Assembly (NCBI GenBank): GCA_045627365.1
Contig: JAZQNN010000025.1
Location: 1 to 11,130 of the forward strand
Length of the DNA stretch: 11,130 nucleotides
Reading direction: 5' to 3'
From: RGIG5612 sp045627365
GTDB lineage: Bacteria > Bacillota > Clostridia > Lachnospirales > Lachnospiraceae
The notes under the pieces are model-generated. The model searched no databases. It was not told the DNA's origin and saw only the letters and a list, made by a program, of their open reading frames with translations. Positions 1 through 5,876 of this stretch are shown here, piece by piece. The translations under genes were made by a program, and so were the position numbers. The stretch's first letter is position 1; the number at the start of each line of letters is the position of its first letter.

Positions 1-378
1 TGGTATCCGCAGAACACCATGCCCGGTTATAACTATATTGACCCGACCTTCATCTGGTTCAACAGAAACAACTGGGAAAAAGGAAACCGTGAAGTAAGCT
101 ACCAGCCGGATTATCTCGGATGGGCAACACATCAGATCCACAGACTGAAAGATCTGGATCTGTGCACACAGGACGAGATCAACCTTATTGTCGGCGGAAA
201 TGCAGTACGTCTTTACAAGATCAAGCTGGATGAAAGATATACATTCTGCTATGACAGACCTGACCTTCACATCCTTCCGAAGGAAATGTACGAATGCACC
301 GACCCTACATGGCATGCAGGCTTCGTAAATCCTCCGGGACAGGACTTCGTAGGTGGAGAACAGAATTTTTACTTTTAA
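1..378 (+). CDS. Amidohydrolase-like protein, C-terminal part (5' end outside window)
   Basis: The frame is open from base 1 and reads W-Y-P-Q-N-T before the first internal Met at base 19, so this is the tail of a longer protein, not a gene starting at 19. About 125 residues are visible. The recognisable element is the stretch LIVGGNAVRLYKI. It resembles the C-terminal motif of the amidohydrolase-2 family (PF04909), where a helix containing GGNAxRL closes the TIM barrel after the last metal ligands. Members of that family hydrolyse lactones or amides, or decarboxylate aromatic acids; the visible part cannot say which. About 55 residues follow the motif, a longer tail than is common. The metal-binding His and Asp residues lie upstream and cannot be checked. 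No membrane segment is seen. The next gene follows after 45 bases with no terminator between, suggesting cotranscription. Confidence 0.55.
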   Translation, partial: WYPQNTMPGYNYIDPTFIWFNRNNWEKGNREVSYQPDYLGWATHQIHRLKDLDLCTQDEINLIVGGNAVRLYKIKLDERYTFCYDRPDLHILPKEMYECTDPTWHAGFVNPPGQDFVGGEQNFYF

Positions 379-423
379 CAGTTTGGAAATTATGCCAGAA
401 TAATGCTATGAAAGGAAAAAAAT

Positions 424-1917
424 ATGATCAACGACTATACATTATTCTTTAACCCTGAAGACGGAAAAATGCATAAAGGTCATGCCAGGGAAGAGAAGGA
501 AAAACTGGTTGACGTTGAAATCGGCGAAGCTGTGGAAATGAAAGGCTTCAGGGCTGAGGGAAATGTTCTTTATTTCACCGGCTTTGAATTTACCACAAGT
601 GCAGATATAGCGTTGGTGGTTCCGGGCGGAACAAGGATCCACCTTGTAGACGGAGTCAGCAAACTCATGGTTGTTCCTGACGGACCGAATGCAAACACGG
701 CAACCCTGTATACAAAAGGTGACCTGGAAATCTCCGGTGACAGAGGAACACTTATTAACGATGCAACTCACAGCACTCCGGAAACAACCCTCTGGAGCCG
801 CTGCATTTGCTGCCGCTACGGCAACCTCACAATCAGCGGAGGAACGGTGATTGCCCATTCGGGCCCATGCTCAAGAAATGCAGGTGCCTTCTATGCTGGC
901 GGACGTCTTTTTGCAGCCGAATACGGTGAGGAAGAGAACGGCGCCATTACCATAACCGGAGGAAAGGTTATAGGCATGGCAAAGCCTCAGACAGTAAGGG
1001 CGACAAATACAAAGCTTACAATAGGCCCGCGTTCAATGGTTGAAAATGCCGTTGAGTTTGCAGGCTCGGAAGAAGAATTCCATGGTGACTGTCTTTCAAT
1101 GAAGGATGAGACAAAGGATGTAATTGTAAGCTTCAAAAAAGATTATGAGCCGCTCCCTGAGGAAAAAATCAATGAGAAGACCGGCGCGTTTGAAGGTTTT
1201 CATATGATAAACATGGAGCACGTTGATGACGATTCAAACTTCATGGAAAACATTGTTAAACAGAAAACCATAGACGGGTTTGAGATCATCCCGGAAACGG
1301 CAACCTATATAGGAATAAATATCAACAGCCGTACAAAACCTGAAGAGATAATAGACGGTTTTAAAAAGGTTTCTGTATTCTCGGATACTTATACCTTCCG
1401 TGAAAGAAATCCTCAGGACCACACAGTTTTCCTTGAACCGGGACCGAGAAGAAAAACTCCCGGCAACTGGCTCTGGTATATGGATGAGGCAACCGGCAAG
1501 CCGAAGGTTCTGATGAGCCTTCAGTGCATGAATGCTGTCGGAGCGCTTGACCGTTTCCGCGAGCCTACAGGCGGAACGGGATGCTGCATGCATGACGGAG
1601 TAAATACTCCGGCTGTAAGTGAAAGCAATAACGGGAAAATACTCTTTGAAACCGAAATCGAAAGATACTATATCCCTGCAAATGTTGACGGTGAAACCAT
1701 CACCTATGCTGATTTTGCCAAGTATACATGCAAGGATAATGAAGAATTCAAAAAGAACGGCGGATGGATAATCTTTGCTGCCCATGACAGTGAAGAGGGA
1801 ATCATTGCACAGGTTGGTCCGTGCAGGTTCTATACATCAGGCATGTATCATTATGGTGACGGTGAAACAGAATACTATCACCTCATGATGGCAGCCGTAA
1901 AAGTTAAGGCGCAGTAA
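424..1917 (+). CDS. Unrecognised 497-residue protein with beta-helix-like repeats
   Basis: I do not recognise a named family. The start is supported by AAAGGA at 411-416, eight bases before ATG. There is no signal peptide and no hydrophobic segment, so the product is probably cytoplasmic. Residues about 95-205 contain successive short beta-rich turns: LYTKGDLEISGDRGTLI, YGNLTISGGTVIA, AITITGGKVIG and NTKLTIGPRSMV. This spacing resembles rungs of a right-handed beta-helix or a carbohydrate-binding beta-solenoid. The C-terminal half (about 250-497) is a different, mixed alpha/beta segment with Trp/Tyr-rich patches and a GTGCCMHDG motif near residue 390. The gene sits between the amidohydrolase-like gene and the Cys-rich gene, and its stop codon overlaps the next start (TAATG), implying translational coupling. 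A role in binding or modifying carbohydrate is a guess from the repeats alone. That it is a real gene is clear from its length and coupling. Confidence 0.75.
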   Translation: MINDYTLFFNPEDGKMHKGHAREEKEKLVDVEIGEAVEMKGFRAEGNVLYFTGFEFTTSADIALVVPGGTRIHLVDGVSKLMVVPDGPNANTATLYTKGDLEISGDRGTLINDATHSTPETTLWSRCICCRYGNLTISGGTVIAHSGPCSRNAGAFYAGGRLFAAEYGEEENGAITITGGKVIGMAKPQTVRATNTKLTIGPRSMVENAVEFAGSEEEFHGDCLSMKDETKDVIVSFKKDYEPLPEEKINEKTGAFEGFHMINMEHVDDDSNFMENIVKQKTIDGFEIIPETATYIGININSRTKPEEIIDGFKKVSVFSDTYTFRERNPQDHTVFLEPGPRRKTPGNWLWYMDEATGKPKVLMSLQCMNAVGALDRFREPTGGTGCCMHDGVNTPAVSESNNGKILFETEIERYYIPANVDGETITYADFAKYTCKDNEEFKKNGGWIIFAAHDSEEGIIAQVGPCRFYTSGMYHYGDGETEYYHLMMAAVKVKAQ

Positions 1918-2120
1918 TGAGCGAACCGCACTGCTGTTTATGCAAAAACAGATGTTCTCTTTCCAACCCGAAGTGTGACGCCGGAAAGGCACTGAAAGAA
2001 AGAAGTATAGCGTCTGCTAATACTCATGGTCACTGTATGATGTGTGAAAAAAAGTGCCCATACAGTGACCTCTCCTGCTCAACGGGCATACTTATGGGAA
2101 AAATCAAGGGATGGAAATAA
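1917..2120 (+). CDS. Small protein with two tandem CxxCxxxCx6C motifs
   Basis: This 67-residue protein begins inside the stop codon of the previous gene (TAATG), with only a weak AAGG upstream, so it is probably translated by coupling. Two modules repeat the same pattern: His5 then Cys6, Cys9, Cys13, Cys20; and His39 then Cys40, Cys43, Cys47, Cys54. Each is Cys-x2-Cys-x3-Cys-x6-Cys, each is preceded by His, and Gly follows the last Cys after two residues. The 34-residue offset suggests internal duplication. Four closely spaced cysteines per module would fit one Zn(II) or one iron-sulfur cluster per module; which one cannot be told from sequence. The C-terminus is basic (GKIKGWK). I do not recognise a named family, although similar Cys-Gly modules occur beside winged-helix domains in some clostridial proteins (general recollection, not checked). 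Candidate roles are a metal or redox accessory factor for the upstream genes, or a small regulator. Confidence 0.75.
   Translation: MSEPHCCLCKNRCSLSNPKCDAGKALKERSIASANTHGHCMMCEKKCPYSDLSCSTGILMGKIKGWK
2028..2070 (+). other. 12-bp perfect inverted repeat inside the Cys-rich gene
   Basis: GGTCACTGTATG at 2028-2039 is the exact reverse complement of CATACAGTGACC at 2059-2070, with a 19-base A-rich loop. The arms encode the start of the second Cys module (around His39-Met42) and the segment after its third Cys. The RNA would form a stable hairpin within the coding region, about 50 bases before the terminator. No U-tract follows, so this is not a terminator. It may affect mRNA stability or translation, or it may be fortuitous. 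Confidence 0.6.
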
Positions 2121-2154
2121 AAAGCACCTCGGTTTTACGCCGAAGTGCTTTTTT
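2119..2154. terminator. Intrinsic terminator, probably bidirectional, between convergent operons
   Basis: AAAGCACCTCGG (2121-2132), a TTTTACG loop and CCGAAGTGCTTT (2140-2151) form a stem with one C-A mismatch. A run of T continues on the plus strand to 2154, and a run of A precedes the stem. On the minus strand the same hairpin is followed by a T-rich tract. The hairpin starts right at the stop codon of the Cys-rich gene (2120) and lies just beyond the stop of the minus-strand esterase gene at 2160, so it can end both transcripts. Confidence 0.88.
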
Positions 2155-2159
2155 GATAA

Positions 2160-3263
2160 TTAAAAAACCAAAGGAAGAAAATCTCTGAAACCGCGTCTGT
2201 AGCTTCCCCAGTTATGGGTCTGTTCATAAGTTCTGTATACATACCCCGGTATCTTTGTTATTCCAAGCTTTTCGTAATAGCTGTTTTCTTCATCCATGAA
2301 GCGGAAATGGTGATCCAGCGTGCCCTCGGCGTGGAAGAACACTTTCATGCGGTCCGGATGGCTGCCAAGCTCCTGAAGGGCATCATATATCGGATCAGCC
2401 TTTCCTTCTTTATCAAAGCCTACTGAAGGCCAGAATGCGGTAAACATTCCCATGCTTCCGAAGATATCGGTATTTCTTACGGCAATATATCCTCCTTCAA
2501 TGGCACCCAGTCCGATTCCGCTCATCACGCGGCTCCATTTATCATGTCCGGCATGGTATTTGTTCTCAATGTAAGGAAGCACCTCATTTATGATATGCGC
2601 CTCTATTTTTTCAAAACCCTCATACCAGTTTGCCCGGCTTTTGTAATCCAGCTTAACGGTGGAATCAACTTCAACCATGATAAAAGGTCGGCATTTTCCC
2701 TCTGCGATCATATTGTCAAACAGGAAGTTGAGCTTGGAGGCATTAGTCCATGCAGTTTCGTTTTCCAGAACCTCATGGAATAAAAGGAGAAGAGAATATT
2801 CCTCTGAAGGATTGCAGCCGGCCGGAAGATAAACAAGGGTATTCTTAAAACAGCTGTATACGTCTGACCAGATGAATTCGTGAGTAATGGTACCGTGAGG
2901 TATGTCTTTTCTTTCAGCAATCAGAGCATCGGTTTCAGGGTCGGGAAACTCAATGTAGTTTACAAGTTGATTGGCATAGTACCACATCGGAGCGGCAGGA
3001 TTGAACGCCTTCACGCCGTTTACGGAAAAAGTGGTTCTCTGCGGGCCTGCAAATGTCCCGGCGGGTATGGTAACTGTATAAACCCCGTCTGCATCGGCAA
3101 TCATCGGGAACTTTGCTGCCTGTTTTTCAGAATTGCCTATTTCGGCATAGACTTCGGAACCCTCAAGGGCGTTCAGCCTTAAAACTACGTCTTTATTTTC
3201 TTTGAAAGTTACTCCTGATGCGGGCTGCAGTTTTTTGCCCATCGGATTTCGTCTTTCAGGCAT
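2160..3263 (-). CDS. Esterase-family alpha/beta-hydrolase paralogue lacking the catalytic serine
   Basis: This 367-residue protein has the same layout as its upstream neighbour: an N-terminal beta-sandwich domain (about 15-110) of the kind seen before esterase domains, then an alpha/beta-hydrolase domain of the esterase-D/feruloyl-esterase type (PF00756-like). Shared landmarks are IPHG at 121-124, VYLPA at 144-148, ENETAW at 167-172, LFDNMIAEGK at 181-190 and DKWSRVMSG at 241-249. The nucleophile elbow reads G-I-G-L-G at 249-253, with Gly251 where the paralogue has Ser281. The oxyanion segment reads FHEVLE instead of HHGGGE. The terminal His is kept (His350, in QTHNW). The protein is therefore probably not a serine esterase; it may bind ligand, regulate or assist the active paralogue. 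There is no signal peptide. ATG is preceded by AAGGAG, and the upstream gene ends 21 bases before. The reading frame is intact, so it is not an obvious pseudogene. Confidence 0.85.
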   Translation of the reverse strand: MPERRNPMGKKLQPASGVTFKENKDVVLRLNALEGSEVYAEIGNSEKQAAKFPMIADADGVYTVTIPAGTFAGPQRTTFSVNGVKAFNPAAPMWYYANQLVNYIEFPDPETDALIAERKDIPHGTITHEFIWSDVYSCFKNTLVYLPAGCNPSEEYSLLLLFHEVLENETAWTNASKLNFLFDNMIAEGKCRPFIMVEVDSTVKLDYKSRANWYEGFEKIEAHIINEVLPYIENKYHAGHDKWSRVMSGIGLGAIEGGYIAVRNTDIFGSMGMFTAFWPSVGFDKEGKADPIYDALQELGSHPDRMKVFFHAEGTLDHHFRFMDEENSYYEKLGITKIPGYVYRTYEQTHNWGSYRRGFRDFLPLVF

Positions 3264-3284
3264 GATAATTTCTCCTTAGCATTG

Positions 3285-4493
3285 TTATTCTTTGAACAGA
3301 TGGGACGCAAATCCGGCAAGTCCCTTACCGAAAGTATCCCATTCATGGTAACCGCCTTCAAACCATTCCCTTACGAATAACGGGAGATCCAAAATACCGT
3401 TATTTTTAAGGAATTCTTCATCTTCGGGATGGTCATTGAAATCGTGAAACTCCACTGTTCCGTGTGAGCGGTAGATGAGTTTATAGACTTCAGCAACCTT
3501 ATCAGCCCCGCCCTTCAGCCAGTCAATATGGTGGTTATCAGAAAGAACCGGCGCGAAATCACGGCATCTGAGGCCTCCGCTTATAAGTCCCAGGTTCCCG
3601 AAAACCTCGGGATGTCCGAAACCTGTATAGCTTGTCACCATGCAGCCGTATGATAGTCCTCCGGTTGCGCGGTGCCATTTGTCTGCAATCACCCGGTATT
3701 CGCTCTCGATATAAGGAATACAGTCATTTATCAGCATACGGCATGTCTTTTCCATACCGTCACGGAATTCGTCAGTGCGCTTTTCAGCATCCGTTGTAAA
3801 AACAGGAGTAACACTGCAGCATACAATGATAAAAGGAACAGCCCTGCCTTCGGCAATTAGGTTATCCATGATGAAATTGGCCTTCCCGCCGAACATCCAT
3901 GTGGTCTCGTTTTCCCCTCCGCCATGGTGAAGGTAGAGCACCGGGTATTTCTTTTCGGTATTATGACGGTATTCAGCCGGCGTGTAGACCATGCATCTGC
4001 GCCACTCATTAAAGGTTTCTGACCAGAACAGGTCATATGAAACGCTTCCGTGAGGAACATCTTTAATAAGGTAATCGTCCCAGTCGGGGTCGGGGATGTC
4101 TATATAATTGCAGGCGCCGCTTCTTCTGAAGAATGCCGGAATACGGTTGCTTATCTGGGCCTTTCCGTCCACAACAACATTGATGTTGCGTTTTCCTATG
4201 AATTTCGGGTCGTTTTCCGGATAACTGAATGTCCCTTCAAACAAGCCATTCTCTTTTTTCTGAAGTTCAATATCAAGCTCGGACTTAGGGTGCCCAAAGA
4301 AGATTACAACCTGTTTGGCTTCCGGATAGAAAAGTCTGAAGAAGATATCGCCGTTATCCTGAAGGAATGCGCCGGTTTCGGCAGTGACAGGCTTTTCCCT
4401 CGTTCCTCCCAGCTTTTCAGGGTTAGGACGGGAAAAACGGTCAGCTGTATAAAGATAGTACTGATTATTCCTGAATTTAGAAAAGTCCTTCAT
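3285..4493 (-). CDS. Esterase (feruloyl/acetyl-xylan esterase-like), intact active site
   Basis: This 402-residue alpha/beta-hydrolase has an N-terminal immunoglobulin-like or CBM48-like beta domain (about 38-130), followed by the catalytic domain. The oxyanion-hole segment HHGGGENE is at 189-196. The nucleophile elbow GGLSYG gives Ser281. The catalytic His is most likely His383 in GGYHEWDTF. The acid is probably one of the Asp/Glu residues in the HDFNDHPEDEE stretch at 350-360. This arrangement resembles the esterase domains of XynZ-type feruloyl esterases and Fes/IroE relatives, which cleave ester side groups from plant-wall or siderophore-like substrates. No signal peptide is present, so it should act in the cytoplasm on imported esters. 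ATG is preceded by GGAGGT at a good distance (4501-4506). It is the first gene of a two-gene minus-strand operon and diverges from the ABC-importer operon. The exact substrate cannot be read from the sequence. Confidence 0.88.
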   Translation of the reverse strand: MKDFSKFRNNQYYLYTADRFSRPNPEKLGGTREKPVTAETGAFLQDNGDIFFRLFYPEAKQVVIFFGHPKSELDIELQKKENGLFEGTFSYPENDPKFIGKRNINVVVDGKAQISNRIPAFFRRSGACNYIDIPDPDWDDYLIKDVPHGSVSYDLFWSETFNEWRRCMVYTPAEYRHNTEKKYPVLYLHHGGGENETTWMFGGKANFIMDNLIAEGRAVPFIIVCCSVTPVFTTDAEKRTDEFRDGMEKTCRMLINDCIPYIESEYRVIADKWHRATGGLSYGCMVTSYTGFGHPEVFGNLGLISGGLRCRDFAPVLSDNHHIDWLKGGADKVAEVYKLIYRSHGTVEFHDFNDHPEDEEFLKNNGILDLPLFVREWFEGGYHEWDTFGKGLAGFASHLFKE

Positions 4494-4514
4494 ATATTTA
4501 CCTCCGTTGAAACG

Positions 4515-4544
4515 ATTTTTTCACAATATGCAAAACGGTGTCAA
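4515..4544 (-). promoter_or_regulatory. Candidate sigma-A promoter for the esterase operon
   Basis: On the minus strand a perfect TTGACA (4539-4544) is followed, 18 bases later, by AAAAAT (4515-4520), a 4-of-6 match to TATAAT. The implied transcript would start about 15-20 bases before the first esterase start codon, at or close to its ribosome binding site, giving a very short leader. The -35 is strong, the -10 weak, so this is tentative. Confidence 0.35.
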
Positions 4545-4550
4545 TCGGGA

Positions 4551-4580
4551 TATTCTGATTTTTAATTCTATTTCAGAATA
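4551..4580. promoter_or_regulatory. Inverted-repeat pair upstream of the minus-strand -35
   Basis: TATTCTGA (4551-4558) and TCAGAATA (4573-4580) are exact reverse complements separated by 14 bases, so the half-site centres are 22 bp apart, about two helical turns. The pair lies immediately upstream of the candidate TTGACA for the esterase operon, where an activator commonly binds. Formation of an RNA hairpin is an alternative reading only if transcription crosses it. Confidence 0.4.
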
Positions 4581-4656
4581 AGACCAAATCGGCTATGGAA
4601 TAACAGAACGGCGTTCGGAAAAGTGAAAAACAAATGACAAGAATAAAGGCAGAATA

Positions 4657-4688
4657 TATACAAATTGTATAAACATGCGATGTTTATA
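4657..4688. promoter_or_regulatory. Two overlapping palindromes, candidate operator
   Basis: TATACAA-A-TTGTATA (4657-4671) is a perfect palindrome around one central base. It overlaps TATAAACAT-GCG-ATGTTTATA (4668-4688), a perfect inverted repeat with 9-bp arms and a 3-base centre. Both sit near the middle of the divergent region, where one dimeric regulator could control both operons. No -10/-35 pair was convincingly placed on them. The AT-rich composition makes short palindromes easier by chance, but 9-bp arms with a GC-containing edge are less expected. Confidence 0.5.
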
Positions 4689-4707
4689 GGGATTATTTGA
4701 GCTTGGG

Positions 4708-4716
4708 TGTTCTAAT
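4708..4716 (+). promoter_or_regulatory. Possible extended -10 element for the importer operon
   Basis: TGTTCTAAT matches the extended -10 pattern TGn followed by a 5-of-6 TATAAT match (TCTAAT). No good -35 hexamer lies 16-18 bases upstream; extended -10 promoters can do without one. It lies 20 bases downstream of the overlapping palindromes and would give a leader of roughly 200 bases before the first permease gene. Confidence 0.25.
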
Positions 4717-4846
4717 TTGTGCATTAAAAGCCAAAAAATACAGATAATCTGCAGTGTATATACTTGCATTTGCACTTATCGCATAGATACATTGCGCAAC
4801 CCGAATTGCTGACGTAATACGCTGTATGCTACTTTTACTTTACAAG

Positions 4847-4891
4847 AACAGGGGAGTATGCCCTGTTTCTCCATTACCCATAAAAGGTAAT
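4847..4891 (+). promoter_or_regulatory. Two small hairpins in the importer leader
   Basis: AACAGGG (4847-4853) pairs with CCCTGTT (4861-4867) across a 7-base loop, and ATTACC (4873-4878) pairs with GGTAAT (4886-4891) across another 7-base loop, only five bases later. No U-tract follows either, so they do not look like terminators. They end 21 bases before the AGGAG at 4913-4917. I do not recognise a known riboswitch class. Confidence 0.35.
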
Positions 4892-4924
4892 CGAAATCAA
4901 TCAGTTACAGTTAGGAGAAGCTCT

Positions 4925-5869
4925 ATGTGGAAGTATGTTCTTAAACGTATTTTATGGATGTTCGTCATAGTTCTTGGCGTAGCATTCGTAATTTTCACGA
5001 TCCTGTACTTTGCACCTGGCGATCCGGCTACCATGATCCTTGGAAATGAGGCAACTGCTGAAGAACTTCAACAAAAAAGGGCTCAGCTCGGAATCGATAA
5101 GCCTTATGTAGTCCAGCTTGGTAATTTCTTCTACAACACTTTTATCAAGTTCGACCTTGGAATCTCATGGACATATGAGACCAGCATCTGGACTCCTATG
5201 CTTGAGAGACTTCCGAGAACCATCCTCATGAACCTTGCCGGCATGATCATCACTACATTTCTTGGCATCCCGTTGGGAATTCAGGCAGCCAGAAAACAGG
5301 GCAAATGGCAGGATTATGGTGTAATCGGTCTTTCAATGATTCTGATCTCTCTTCCGGGATTCTGGCTCTCACTTGAGTGTATCATTATTTTCTCAGTTAA
5401 CCTGGGATGGCTCCCATCACACGGAATCGGAAGTATAAAACACTATATTCTACCTGTTCTGTCCAGCTGTCTGGGTGGTATCGCGGGCAACGCACGTCAG
5501 GCGCGTTCTGCCATGCTTGAGGTAATAAGGTCAGACTTTGTTACCACGGCGCGTGCTAAAGGACAGAAGGAAAAAATAATCGTACGCCGTCACATGCTTC
5601 CGAATGCATTGCTTCCTTTGATTACAATGGCCGGTGGCCGAATGGCAAGTATTGTTGCCGGTTCATCTCTTACAGAAAAGATTTTTTCCATCCCGGGCGT
5701 CGGCCTTTACATGCTGAACGGTATCAGCTCCAGAGACTACCCGGTAGTTCGTGGATGCACATTATTCTTTGCGGTATTTGGTGCTGTAGTTGTTCTTATC
5801 ACAGACCTTGCCTATGGCTGGGTTGATCCTAGAATCAAGGCTCAGTACCAGGGAAAGGGTAAGAGGTAA
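4925..5869 (+). CDS. dppB: ABC importer permease, DppB/OppB family
   Basis: This is the first transmembrane subunit of a peptide/nickel/oligosaccharide-type importer (BPD_transp_1 family). The start at 4925 (MWKYVLKRIL) is chosen because AGGAG lies seven bases upstream and the protein then begins with the usual short basic segment and first membrane helix of DppB. The same frame is open upstream to an ATG at 4826, but that extension has no ribosome binding site and no family precedent. The product is 314 residues, close to the normal length. Membrane helices are expected at about 9-30, 101-123, 133-160, 177-190, 230-250 and 277-298. FAPGDPA at 29-35 is typical of the family. The cytoplasmic coupling loop reads TTARAKG then RRHMLPN at 208-227, the EAA-type contact with the ATPases. 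The next permease starts seven bases after the stop. The gene symbol denotes family; the substrate is not proven. Confidence 0.93.
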   Translation: MWKYVLKRILWMFVIVLGVAFVIFTILYFAPGDPATMILGNEATAEELQQKRAQLGIDKPYVVQLGNFFYNTFIKFDLGISWTYETSIWTPMLERLPRTILMNLAGMIITTFLGIPLGIQAARKQGKWQDYGVIGLSMILISLPGFWLSLECIIIFSVNLGWLPSHGIGSIKHYILPVLSSCLGGIAGNARQARSAMLEVIRSDFVTTARAKGQKEKIIVRRHMLPNALLPLITMAGGRMASIVAGSSLTEKIFSIPGVGLYMLNGISSRDYPVVRGCTLFFAVFGAVVVLITDLAYGWVDPRIKAQYQGKGKR

Positions 5870-5876
5870 ACGAGCT

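Larger units (their letters stand above)
4494..4924. other. Divergent intergenic control region (431 bases)
   Basis: No convincing gene lies here. The stretch separates the minus-strand esterase operon from the plus-strand importer operon and is AT-rich in its middle. It holds a candidate minus-strand promoter near 4515-4544, an 8-bp inverted repeat pair just upstream of it (4551-4580), two overlapping palindromes (4657-4688), a possible extended -10 for the plus strand (4708-4716), and two small leader hairpins (4847-4891) before the permease ribosome binding site. The arrangement suggests shared regulation of both operons, but no regulator gene is in the window. Confidence 0.6.

Noticed and set aside
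1234..1785. 183-codon minus-strand open frame opposite the orphan gene
   Set aside because: The plus strand has the full-length frame with ribosome binding site and operon context; the antisense product has no family features.
4593..4775. 60-codon minus-strand open frame in the intergenic region, with a hydrophobic segment
   Set aside because: It begins with GTG, has no ribosome binding site, and covers the palindromes; AT-rich sequence explains its hydrophobic residues.
4792..4799. TTGCGCAA 8-base palindrome in the importer leader region
   Set aside because: An isolated 8-base palindrome is expected by chance, and no matching promoter element was found around it.
4826..4924. In-frame upstream start of the DppB-like permease, adding 33 residues
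   Set aside because: No ribosome binding site before 4826, the added residues do not resemble the family N-terminus, and AGGAG precedes the 4925 ATG at the right distance.
5790..5876. In-frame upstream start of the DppC-like permease inside the previous gene
   Set aside because: It would overlap the DppB-like gene by 80 bases in another frame; the 5877 start gives the usual family N-terminus.
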